This document shows positions 1 to 5,802 of a DNA stretch of 7,822 nt, piece by piece. Origin of the DNA: Clostridiales bacterium UBA1446. GTDB lineage: Bacteria; Bacillota; Clostridia; Oscillospirales; Oscillospiraceae. Both the position numbers and the translations under genes were made by a program. The stretch covers positions 9,115 through 16,936 of the forward strand of contig DCTG01000102.1 in NCBI GenBank assembly GCA_002329245.1, in the 5' to 3' direction. A model generated the notes under the pieces. It did not search any database and was not told the origin of the DNA. It saw only the letters and a program-made list of their open reading frames with translations. How positions within the stretch are numbered: the stretch's first letter is position 1; the number at the start of each line of letters is the position of its first letter.

Positions 1-2124
1 ACCCGCCATATAATGGGATCGGCTTGCTGCGGACAGGCCTGTTTTCGGGCAGGTCTTGGTATCGTTCATGACCATCTTCACCTGCTCGGGTTTGAGACCG
101 AGCGGCGCCAGCGCTTTCAGGGTATGCGTGAGCGTGCCGATGTCGCCGCCCTGGCCGACATCCTGCCACGTATTGTAGTGCGTGACGGTGCCGTCCGGGT
201 TTAATTCCAGCGCCACCTCGGCGGCGTCAAAGGCTCCGGTCGTACAGAGGAAACCTCCGAGGCTAAGGCCCACGCCGACGTGCCGGCCTTCTTTTTTGGC
301 GGCCTCCGCTTCGGCTTTGTACTGGTCGTAGTAGGGCTTGATCATATTCATCAGCGCGGGGTAAATCTCATAGTTGAAATACGGTCTGCTGTTCACGGTG
401 GTGTCTCCCGGCTTGGCGAGGTTCCGGTAGCGGAACTCCCAGGGATCGATGCCGGCCTTTTCCGCGGCCATGTCGATCAGCGCCTCGCTCATCGTATAAA
501 TCTGAGGCGCGCCGAAGCCGCGGTAAGCCGTGTTGAATCCGTTGTTGGACATGCCCGCGCGGGCCAGCGCCTTAATATTGGGAATGTTATAGCCATGAAA
601 GCCGATGGAGACGAGATTGGCGAATATAATGCTGGCAACCACGGTATAAGCGCCATGATCCAACGCGACGTCATACTCGACGGCTTTGATTTTACCGTCC
701 TTGTCGCAGGCAATACGGCCGTTGGAGAAGGAAGCGGACCGTTTCCCGGACATGTGATTGAACTCTTCGTAGTTGAGCGTCATCGTACAGGGTATGCCTA
801 AATTTTGAACGGCGGTCGCCACAAGAGAGTATGTGTTGGATGCGATGGAATAGCCGAAGGAACCGCCGGACGGGTTCTGAATGAGCCGAAGCTTATCCTC
901 AGGCTGGCCGGTCGCTACGGAAACCTCGTGGCGGGAGTCGTGCAGCGCCTGGGCTTTACACTGAATGGTCAGCACTCCGTCGGCATCGTAATACCCCTGG
1001 ACAACATCCGGCTCGATCGGCAGATGCGGCTGATGCTGAGAATAGAAACTCCCCTCCACCACAATCGGCGCGTCATCGAACAGTTCGGTCGTGTCTTCCC
1101 CTTTGAAAAGCGGGTGTTCCATATAGAAATTGGGGAGCCCCTCCTGAAGCTGGATGGCGTTTGGCATGACGGCTTCGGGGAAGGTCATATAGGAGGGTAA
1201 AATCTCCAGATCCAATTTCACCTTTTTGGCTGCGGCGCGCGCATGCTCTTCCGTATCCGCGGCCACCAATGCGACAACGTCGCCCCGGCGGTTTACTTTT
1301 TTATCACAGATAACCGGAAACTCTAAAATTCCTTTTCCTTTCATACGGCGGATAATCTGGGGCACGGGCAGGCTGTTGGTTCCCTTTACATCCTTCGCGG
1401 TCATTATTTTCAGAACACCCGGCATTTTTTCCGCTTCCGAGGTGTCGATGCCGAGAATCTTCGCGTGGGTTACCTCTGAAATCACAACGGCAAGGTGCGC
1501 CGTGCCTTCGGGCATTTTCAGCTTGATATCGTCTCCGTAATCGGCAAGCCCGCAGACCTTGGCCAAAGCGGACGGTCTGGGAAGCGCGGAGCCGTAATAG
1601 TCCTTCACGTCCGCGGACTTAAACGTAATGTCTTCCATAGAGGCTTCGCCGCGCATCACCTTGGCGGCGGCCATCACGGAGTCGACGAGCGGCTTATAGC
1701 CCGTACAGCGGCAGACGTTCCTGTGCTGTTTGAACCACGCGCGAACTTCTTCACGGGTCGGGTTGTTGTTTCTCAATAAAAGGCCGTATGCCGAGACGAT
1801 GAATCCGGGTGTGCAGAATCCGCACTGGACTCCTCCGTATGTGATCCAAGCCTGCTGCAAGGGGTGCAGGTTCTGGGGCGTACCAATCCCTTCGATCGTA
1901 ATGATCTCGCTGAATTCCGGCACGCTTTTCATCTTTCGTGTGCAGGACCGGACAACCTCTCCGTTTAACAAAACGGAACAGGCGCCGCAAACGCCGGTAC
2001 CGCAGCCGATTTTCGTGCCCGTAAGCCCCATTCTGCGAATGACAACGGCAAGCGTGTCCTTTTCGGGATCACAGACAACCGGGCGCAGAACCCCATTCAA
2101 AGTCAGGTTCAGTCTTGTTACCAT
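1..2124 (-). CDS. Molybdopterin-dependent aldehyde oxidoreductase (MOP/xanthine oxidase family), C-terminus beyond window
   Basis: The gene reads without interruption for 708 codons from ATG at 2124 and leaves through the left edge. The closest protein I know is the roughly 907-residue Desulfovibrio gigas MOP, which oxidises aldehydes to carboxylic acids, so about 200 C-terminal residues, including the catalytic glutamate, are missing. Residues 1-80 form a plant-type [2Fe-2S] domain with Cys41, Cys46, Cys49 and Cys61. Residues 85-160 form the helical [2Fe-2S] domain with Cys101, Cys104, Cys138 and Cys140 (VCRCTGYKPLVD). The molybdenum domains follow: PIEPD at 369-373, GGSFGY at 420-425, AYRGFGAPQ at 533-541, and the cofactor loops at 655-661 (DVGQGGD) and 698-702. 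No FAD domain is present, as in MOP. No signal peptide is visible, so a cytoplasmic location is likely. GAGGTG lies 5 bases before the ATG. It is transcribed divergently from the lyase genes. The family call is firm; the substrate is unknown. Confidence 0.93.
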   Translation of the reverse strand, partial: MVTRLNLTLNGVLRPVVCDPEKDTLAVVIRRMGLTGTKIGCGTGVCGACSVLLNGEVVRSCTRKMKSVPEFSEIITIEGIGTPQNLHPLQQAWITYGGVQCGFCTPGFIVSAYGLLLRNNNPTREEVRAWFKQHRNVCRCTGYKPLVDSVMAAAKVMRGEASMEDITFKSADVKDYYGSALPRPSALAKVCGLADYGDDIKLKMPEGTAHLAVVISEVTHAKILGIDTSEAEKMPGVLKIMTAKDVKGTNSLPVPQIIRRMKGKGILEFPVICDKKVNRRGDVVALVAADTEEHARAAAKKVKLDLEILPSYMTFPEAVMPNAIQLQEGLPNFYMEHPLFKGEDTTELFDDAPIVVEGSFYSQHQPHLPIEPDVVQGYYDADGVLTIQCKAQALHDSRHEVSVATGQPEDKLRLIQNPSGGSFGYSIASNTYSLVATAVQNLGIPCTMTLNYEEFNHMSGKRSASFSNGRIACDKDGKIKAVEYDVALDHGAYTVVASIIFANLVSIGFHGYNIPNIKALARAGMSNNGFNTAYRGFGAPQIYTMSEALIDMAAEKAGIDPWEFRYRNLAKPGDTTVNSRPYFNYEIYPALMNMIKPYYDQYKAEAEAAKKEGRHVGVGLSLGGFLCTTGAFDAAEVALELNPDGTVTHYNTWQDVGQGGDIGTLTHTLKALAPLGLKPEQVKMVMNDTKTCPKTGLSAASRSHYMAG

Positions 2125-2191
2125 AATTACACCTCACACCTTTTGTAATTGAATTGCTTTTTCAGCCGGCCTTGTTTACAAACCGTAGCAT

Positions 2192-2208
2192 CCGGGGCCG
2201 AAGCCCGG
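2192..2208 (-). other. GC-rich hairpin with UUCG loop in the oxidoreductase 5' leader
   Basis: Read as minus-strand RNA, CCGGGC-UUCG-GCCCCGG folds into a six-pair stem with one bulged C, closed by a C(UUCG)G tetraloop. It lies in the roughly 120-base leader between the predicted promoter and the ATG at 2124. No U-tract follows, so it is not a simple terminator. It could stabilise the leader or form part of a regulatory fold; I do not recognise a known riboswitch. Confidence 0.45.
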
Positions 2209-2250
2209 AAAGGAATAAATAGTTTGCAGAATAGAAAAGCGAACATATTC

Positions 2251-2279
2251 ATTATACCTATATTTTTATGCGGATACAA
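2251..2279 (-). promoter_or_regulatory. Promoter of the oxidoreductase gene
   Basis: On the minus strand a perfect TATAAT (2251-2256) is preceded at 17 bases by TTGTAT (2274-2279, three of six consensus positions). It sits in an AT-rich patch and points at the oxidoreductase. Transcription would start near 2244, giving a leader of about 120 bases. Confidence 0.6.
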
Positions 2280-2391
2280 TATCATTTTAGCGAATAATGC
2301 CAATCCACGCCTTGCCGTCCCCGTTCGAATCCGGCCGCTTTTTCTCACGCCGCCGCTGGCTCTTTTCGCCTTCCCGCCCGCCGAAAACCGC

Positions 2392-2420
2392 TTGACAATA
2401 TCACGATCCATGCGTTAAGT
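2392..2420 (+). promoter_or_regulatory. Candidate promoter of the UxaA-family operon
   Basis: A perfect TTGACA at 2392-2397 is followed after 17 bases by TTAAGT (2415-2420), which matches only three of six -10 positions. It lies about 45 bases before the small-subunit start. The -35 box is convincing; the weak -10 box hints at activator dependence or an alternative hexamer nearby, such as TTAATC at 2420-2425. Confidence 0.45.
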
Positions 2421-2465
2421 TAATCATGCATCCGCGTATTTACTTGCCGGGAAAGGAAGGTTTTT

Positions 2466-2729
2466 ATGAATGCGGTTTTATTACAGGAAGAGGACAACGT
2501 CGCCACGGTGACGGAGGAGATCCCGGCCGGCGCATCCGCAGCCTGCGTCTTCGGCGATACGCAGGTAACGGTAACTGCCGGGCAGAACATACCGATCTAT
2601 CATAAGATTGCCGTAAAGCCGATTCGAAAGGGCGAACGGGTGATCAAATACGGGGAGCAAATCGGCATTGCACAAACGGATATTCGTCCCGGCGACCATG
2701 TGCACACGCACAATCTCTCTTCCAAATAA
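2466..2729 (+). CDS. UxaA-family dehydratase/sulfo-lyase, small subunit (SAF domain)
   Basis: This 87-residue protein is a stand-alone version of the N-terminal SAF domain that precedes the catalytic part of altronate and galactarate dehydratases. The diagnostic stretch is residues 46-83: HKIAVKPI, then KGERVIKYGEQIG, then a HVHTHNL end. In the known two-gene arrangement, exemplified by (2R)-sulfolactate sulfo-lyase SuyA/SuyB and by split altronate dehydratases, the small chain pairs with a large chain encoded just downstream, as it is here 69 bases away. AGGAAGG lies 5 bases before the ATG. Its length fits a small subunit. The family is clear; the sequence alone does not say whether the enzyme removes water or sulfite, nor from which acid. 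Confidence 0.88.
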   Translation: MNAVLLQEEDNVATVTEEIPAGASAACVFGDTQVTVTAGQNIPIYHKIAVKPIRKGERVIKYGEQIGIAQTDIRPGDHVHTHNLSSK

Positions 2730-2740
2730 GATTTGCTTAA

Positions 2741-2786
2741 AACGGCCGTTCGGACCATATCACAAAGGCTTTGGCTGCGCTAAGCC
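2741..2786 (+). other. Intercistronic palindrome and hairpin before the large-subunit gene
   Basis: The 69-base gap between the lyase genes contains the perfect palindrome AACGGCCGTT (2741-2750) and an inverted repeat GGCTT (2767-2771) / AAGCC (2782-2786) with a 10-base loop. The second arm ends one base before the AAAGGAG ribosome binding site at 2788-2794. No T-tract follows, so these are not terminators. A role in processing or in tuning translation of the large subunit is possible but unproven. Confidence 0.35.
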
Positions 2787-2798
2787 GAAAGGAGCGGT

Positions 2799-3965
2799 TT
2801 GATTTTGATATTTCAGGGATACAGAAGAAGCGACGGGAAAGTGGGCGTACGCAACCATGTGGTCGTGGTGCCCGGAGTCGCCTGCGCCTCCGTTGCGGCG
2901 CGAAAGATCGCGGAAAATGCAAAAGGCGCGGTTTATCTACACAATCCGAACGGCTGCGGCCAGACGCCGGGCGACACGGAACTGACATTGGAGATCGTAT
3001 CCGGCCTCATTGCCAACGGCAACGTTTTCGGCGCGCTCATTGTCGGTCTGGGCTGCGAGTTCCTGCAGGAAAACCGTTACCGGGAGGCAATTTCCCAAAA
3101 GGCAGAAAAGCCGGTTCATTATATTTCTATCCAGGAAATCGGGACGCTGACCGAAACGGTTAGGATCGGCACGGAAATCGCGGAACAAATGCTGCGGGAA
3201 GCGGCACAGTGCAAACGGGAGCCCTGCGACATCAGCGAATTGATTGTGGCTTTGGAGTGCGGCGGTTCGGATCCGACGTCCGGCTTATCCTCCAATGCGG
3301 TGCTCGGCAATACCTCGGACCGCATCGTCGACCTCGGCGGCACGACCGTCATGAGCGAAACGCCGGAGGCAATCGGGGCGGAGCATATTTTAAAACGCCG
3401 CGGCCGTACGGAAGAAATCGGCCAAAAAATCTTCGACGCCGTCCGTGCGAATGAAAAACTCTTTGCCGACCTCGGCATCGATGTGCGCGACTCCAATCCT
3501 TCGCCCGGCAACAAGGCGGGCGGGATTACAACCTTGGAGGAAAAATCGTTGGGCTGCATTCACAAAAGCGGGACAAAACCCTTCGAGGCAATTTACGAGT
3601 ACGGCCGCATGATTGAGAAAAAGGGTCTTATCTTCATGGATACGACCGCCTATGACATCGCTTCCGTGACGGCGAAAATCGCGGGCGGCGCCCAGGCGAC
3701 CGTGTTCACGACCGGACGGGGAAATCCGATCGGCTCCCCGGTGGCGCCCGTCATCAAAATGACGGGTAACGCCGCGACGTACGCGCGCATGCATGACATC
3801 ATCGATTTCTATTCCGGCGAAAGCATATCGGAAGAAAAAACCATTGAGCAGCTCGGCGAGGAACTGCTTCTGTATTTAATCCGGGTCTGTAACGGGGAAC
3901 CTGTCAAGGCCGAGTTAAACCATGCCGGCGACGTAGCCATCAACCAGTTCGCCAGTTATTGTTAG
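2799..3965 (+). CDS. UxaA-family dehydratase/sulfo-lyase, large (catalytic) subunit
   Basis: This 388-residue protein covers the catalytic domain of the altronate/galactarate dehydratase and sulfolactate sulfo-lyase family. Family signatures in order are GYRRSDGKVGVRNH (7-20), an H-x3-GCG motif at 48-54, GLGCE (83-87), ECGGSDPTSGLSSN (153-166), SETPEAIGAEHIL (186-198), NPSPGNKAGGITTLEEKSLG (233-252), MDTTAYD (280-286) and FTTGRG (303-308). Related enzymes use a divalent metal to eliminate water or sulfite from a hydroxy- or sulfo-acid. The start is TTG: TTG at 2799 lies 4 bases after GGAG and TTG at 2805 lies 10 bases after it, so the first two residues are uncertain. The N-terminal SAF domain is supplied by the preceding gene. 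A terminator follows within 50 bases. The substrate cannot be assigned. Confidence 0.9.
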   Translation: MILIFQGYRRSDGKVGVRNHVVVVPGVACASVAARKIAENAKGAVYLHNPNGCGQTPGDTELTLEIVSGLIANGNVFGALIVGLGCEFLQENRYREAISQKAEKPVHYISIQEIGTLTETVRIGTEIAEQMLREAAQCKREPCDISELIVALECGGSDPTSGLSSNAVLGNTSDRIVDLGGTTVMSETPEAIGAEHILKRRGRTEEIGQKIFDAVRANEKLFADLGIDVRDSNPSPGNKAGGITTLEEKSLGCIHKSGTKPFEAIYEYGRMIEKKGLIFMDTTAYDIASVTAKIAGGAQATVFTTGRGNPIGSPVAPVIKMTGNAATYARMHDIIDFYSGESISEEKTIEQLGEELLLYLIRVCNGEPVKAELNHAGDVAINQFASYC

Positions 3966-3979
3966 TCCGCGCGCCGAAA

Positions 3980-4011
3980 ACCCTTGCAGCCGTTTGCCGG
4001 CAAGGGTCTTT
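3980..4011 (+). terminator. Intrinsic terminator of the UxaA-family operon
   Basis: ACCCTTGC (3980-3987) pairs perfectly with GCAAGGGT (4000-4007) across a 12-base loop, preceded by an A-tract and followed by the short T-rich CTTT. It starts 15 bases after the large-subunit stop codon. Its descending arm lies inside the 17-base repeat that recurs on the far side of the mobile element, suggesting the element inserted at this terminator. Confidence 0.65.
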
Positions 4012-4012
4012 G
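3996..4012 (+). repeat. Flanking direct repeat, left copy
   Basis: GCCGGCAAGGGTCTTTG is identical to bases 5803-5819. It lies 2 bases outside the left terminal repeat of the mobile element and overlaps the descending arm and T-tract of the lyase terminator. It is a candidate target-site duplication, although 17 bases is long for an IS30-family element. Confidence 0.7.
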
Positions 4013-4014
4013 AG

Positions 4015-4037
4015 TGAGTCGCAAAATGAAAATCCCG
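4015..4037 (+). repeat. Left terminal inverted repeat of the IS
   Basis: It begins TGAGTCGCAAAATG and ends AAAATCCCG. Bases 4021-4037 match the complement of the inner right-hand unit 5575-5591 at 13 of 17 positions (GCAA, GAAA and TCCCG conserved). The full 23 bases match the complement of the outermost array unit 5780-5802 at 16 positions. Confidence 0.65.
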
Positions 4038-4100
4038 GCGGGTTCAACGATATGTCGGTCAAGAAAGTGCTTTGTGTCGCCGAAACATATCGGGATTTTC
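4028..4100 (+). repeat. Fold-back structure in the left end of the IS
   Basis: GAAAATCCCG (4028-4037) is the exact complement of CGGGATTTTC (4091-4100), and inside them CGATATGT (4048-4055) is the exact complement of ACATATCG (4085-4092). The right arm begins another IR-like unit (CGGGATTTTCTCTTTTCAAA, 4091-4110) in right-end orientation. The two stems share bases 4091-4092, so they would form alternative or slightly shifted hairpins. This could shield the transposase from outside transcription or bind transposase. Confidence 0.55.
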
Positions 4101-4120
4101 TCTTTTCAAATATCCTTTGT

Positions 4121-4155
4121 GGGTTAACTGCGTTAAGCAGGTAGCCCGCTTTTTT
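4121..4155 (+). terminator. Intrinsic terminator upstream of the transposase
   Basis: GGGTTAACTGC (4121-4131) pairs with GCAGGTAGCCC (4137-4147), giving an 11-position stem with one G-U pair and one A-G mismatch. The loop is GTTAA, followed by GC and six Ts (4150-4155). It lies immediately before the transposase promoter, so it would stop read-through from the lyase operon into the transposase gene, a common feature of insertion sequences. Confidence 0.7.
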
Positions 4156-4156
4156 G

Positions 4157-4185
4157 TTGACCAATTATCGCCAGAGAGATATCCT
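4157..4185 (+). promoter_or_regulatory. Transposase promoter
   Basis: TTGACC (4157-4162, five of six consensus positions) is followed after 17 bases by TATCCT (4180-4185, four of six). Transcription would start near 4192, just before the AAAAGGAGA ribosome binding site at 4202-4210. Confidence 0.6.
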
Positions 4186-4214
4186 TGACAGGCCGGCGGA
4201 GAAAAGGAGACGCC

Positions 4215-5519
4215 ATGTCGAAGTTTCTTACCTATGAAGACAGAATGAATATTGCCCTCGGGTTAAAAGAACAACTGTCATTCACTGTTATTGCCGATTC
4301 ACTCTGCAAAGACCGGACAGCCATTGCCAAGGAAGTGAAAAAACATGCCATTGAAAAACGTACAGGGTATTCCGGTTGGCCGTATAATGCCTGCAGGAAG
4401 CGCGGCAATTGCAAAAAGCAGAACATATGTCCGACAGAGACCTGTACCCACAAGTCCACTGCATACTGTAAGCTGTGCAACCGCTGTAATGACTGCTGCA
4501 GCGAGTTTACGGAAGAGATTTGTACTGTAAAAATGAAGCCACCTTATGTCTGTACCGGCTGTGCCGACTATGGCAAATGCACGCTCAAGAAGAACGTATA
4601 TGACCCTGCCGAAGCACAACTGGCCTCCATGCGGACGATTTCCGAGGCCAGAAGCGGTATTCTTTCCTCTGAGGAAGAGTTGGCTCGTCTCAACGGCATC
4701 ATTTCACCATTGGTGAAAAACGGCCAGTCTATTCACCAGATTTACGCAAATCGCAAGGACGATCTGATGTGCAGCGAACGGACTATTTACAACTATATTG
4801 ATGCCAGCCTGTTCGATGTGCGCAGTATCGATTTGCCTAGAAAGGTCCGTTTCCGTCTGCGATACAAAAAGCCTGAATTCAAAGTGGACAGAGGCTGCCG
4901 TATTGGCCGGAATTACGAAGATTTTATGAAATTCATGGGCAAATATCCGGACACCCATGTCGTCCAGATGGATTCCCTGATGGGCAGCAAAGGAAGTGGA
5001 AAGTGTCTTCTCACGGTGCATTTTGTGGATACGAGTCTCATGCTGGCTTTTCTCCGCGACGCCAATACGTCCAAGTCTGTCATTGACATATTCGGGGAGC
5101 TGTTCGCGGTGCTGAAAAGAAAAAACTTTGAAAGGCTGTTCCCGGTCATACTCACTGACAATGGCAGCGAATTCTCAAACCCCAGAGCCATCGAGTACGG
5201 CCCCCTCCAGGACGACCGTCTACGCACGAGAATCTTTTTCTGTGATCCCAGCGCCCCCTACCAGAAGGGCTCACTGGAGGTCAATCATGAACTGATCCGC
5301 CGGGTCATCCCTAAAGGCACTTCCCTCAGCGACCTTACCCAGGACGGTATCACCCGCATGATGGACCATATCAACTCCTACAATAGAAAGAAGCTGAACG
5401 ACCGTTGTCCATACGACGCGTTCAGCTTCCTTTACGGCGAGGAACTGCTTCAGCTTTTGGGATGTTCAAGGGTACCAGCCGAGAACATTATACTGAAGCC
5501 AAGGCTCCTCAAAAAGTAA
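4215..5519 (+). CDS. IS30-family transposase with cysteine-rich insert
   Basis: This 434-residue DDE transposase appears intact. Residues 4-45 form the N-terminal helix-turn-helix (LTYEDRMNIALGLKEQLSF, then IADSL and TAIAKEVKKH), as in IS30. Residues 60-122 contain thirteen cysteines (60, 66, 72, 77, 85, 88, 91, 94, 95, 103, 113, 116, 122), a likely zinc-binding insert absent from classical IS30. A second helical DNA-binding segment spans about 150-195 (IHQIYANR, SERTIYNYI). The catalytic triad is probably Asp253 (VVQMDSL), Asp315 (LTDNGSEF) and Glu355 (KGSLEVNHE). The 39-residue spacing between the last two exceeds the usual 33 or so. LNDRCPYDAF near 394-403 is the usual C-terminal motif. 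ATG at 4215 is chosen because GGAGA precedes it by 4 bases; an upstream in-frame TTG at 4185 overlaps the -10 box. No frameshift or stop is seen, so the element may be active. Confidence 0.92.
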   Translation: MSKFLTYEDRMNIALGLKEQLSFTVIADSLCKDRTAIAKEVKKHAIEKRTGYSGWPYNACRKRGNCKKQNICPTETCTHKSTAYCKLCNRCNDCCSEFTEEICTVKMKPPYVCTGCADYGKCTLKKNVYDPAEAQLASMRTISEARSGILSSEEELARLNGIISPLVKNGQSIHQIYANRKDDLMCSERTIYNYIDASLFDVRSIDLPRKVRFRLRYKKPEFKVDRGCRIGRNYEDFMKFMGKYPDTHVVQMDSLMGSKGSGKCLLTVHFVDTSLMLAFLRDANTSKSVIDIFGELFAVLKRKNFERLFPVILTDNGSEFSNPRAIEYGPLQDDRLRTRIFFCDPSAPYQKGSLEVNHELIRRVIPKGTSLSDLTQDGITRMMDHINSYNRKKLNDRCPYDAFSFLYGEELLQLLGCSRVPAENIILKPRLLKK

Positions 5520-5574
5520 CGTAATTTAAGAACACGCCGCCGGTAATACCAGCTTCTAAACCCTCGCATTAGGG

Positions 5575-5597
5575 CGGGACTTTCCGATTGCAAAACA
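5575..5597 (+). repeat. Inner right-end IR-like unit of the IS
   Basis: CGGGACTTTCCGATTGCAAA, beginning at 5575, lies 55 bases after the transposase stop. Its first 17 bases complement the left repeat (4021-4037) at 13 positions. It has the same layout as the array units (CGGGA, 9-10 variable bases, GCAAA) but lies 105 bases before the first of them. Confidence 0.6.
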
Positions 5598-5605
5598 TTC
5601 GACCG

Positions 5606-5623
5606 AAAGCCGGCCTTGGCTTT
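5606..5623 (+). terminator. Possible terminator after the transposase gene
   Basis: AAAGCC (5606-5611) and GGCTTT (5618-5623) form a perfect six-pair stem with a six-base loop. A weak CCTTTT follows 8 bases later (5631-5636), too far for a textbook terminator, so the hairpin may only impede transcription leaving the IS. Confidence 0.35.
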
Positions 5624-5679
5624 GCCATGTCCTTTTACGTTGCTGAACATATTATACTACGCCAGTAAAAGCTTCTCAA

Positions 5680-5802
5680 CGGGACTTCTCTTTGCAAAAC
5701 GGGATATTGGGTTGCAAATCGGGATTCTCATATGCAAAACAAGCTTCTCATTTGCAAACCGGGACTCTTCTCGTGCAAACGGTATTCTTGTGCTGCAACT
5801 CA
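5680..5802 (+). repeat. Tandem array of six 20-base IR-like units (IS right end)
   Basis: Units begin at 5680, 5700, 5720, 5740, 5760 and 5780, an exact 20-base period. The shared pattern is CGGGA, then about nine T/C-rich bases, then TGCAAA and C. CGGGATTCTCATATGCAAAA at 5720 is the clearest unit; those at 5740 (CAAGCTTCTCATTTGCAAAC) and 5780 (CGGTATTCTTGTGCTGCAAC) have drifted most. A further in-phase but degraded segment starts near 5660. All units share the orientation of the inner unit at 5575 and complement the left terminal repeat. Two helical turns per unit would place successive sites on nearly the same DNA face. It is not CRISPR: there are no distinct spacers. Confidence 0.75.

Larger units (their letters stand above)
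2125..2465. other. Divergent intergenic region between oxidoreductase and lyase operon
   Basis: This 341-base gap separates two head-to-head transcription units. From left to right it holds the oxidoreductase ribosome binding site (2130-2135), an inverted repeat TTGT-TT-ACAA (2172-2181), a UUCG-type hairpin, a minus-strand promoter in an AT-rich patch, a GC-rich stretch with no recognisable signal (about 2300-2390), and a candidate plus-strand promoter followed by the AGGAAGG ribosome binding site at 2454-2460. Short open frames on both strands have no supporting start signals or recognisable protein, so I see no gene here. Confidence 0.7.
4015..5802 (+). mobile_element. IS30-family insertion sequence with a multi-unit right end
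   Basis: The boundaries are set by imperfect terminal inverted repeats: 4015-4037 at the left and the complement of 5780-5802 at the right match at 16 of 23 positions, including the terminal TGAGT. These ends lie 2 bases from, and directly against, the 17-base direct repeats at 3996 and 5803. Inside are one transposase gene with its own promoter and an upstream terminator, plus about 280 non-coding bases downstream filled largely by IR-like units. If only the innermost right-hand unit (5575-5591) were the true end, the element would be a conventional 1.57 kb IS. I prefer the longer span because only the outermost unit carries the TGAGT tip and because the direct repeats abut it. Removing the element would join the lyase terminator to the DUF2975 promoter region. 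Confidence 0.65.

Noticed and set aside
280..801. 173-codon plus-strand open frame
   Set aside because: It lies opposite a continuous, well-conserved oxidoreductase reading frame, lacks a ribosome binding site, and has no recognisable domain.
2125..2250. Known molybdenum-cofactor or purine riboswitch in the oxidoreductase leader
   Set aside because: A hairpin is present, but I could not match the conserved core of any riboswitch I know, so no class is assigned.
4185..4214. Upstream TTG start adding ten residues to the transposase
   Set aside because: The TTG overlaps the -10 box and precedes the likely transcription start; ATG at 4215 has a well-spaced GGAGA.
5680..5802. Possible CRISPR array
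   Set aside because: The period is only 20 bases with no distinct spacers, no cas genes are present, and units match the IS terminal repeats.
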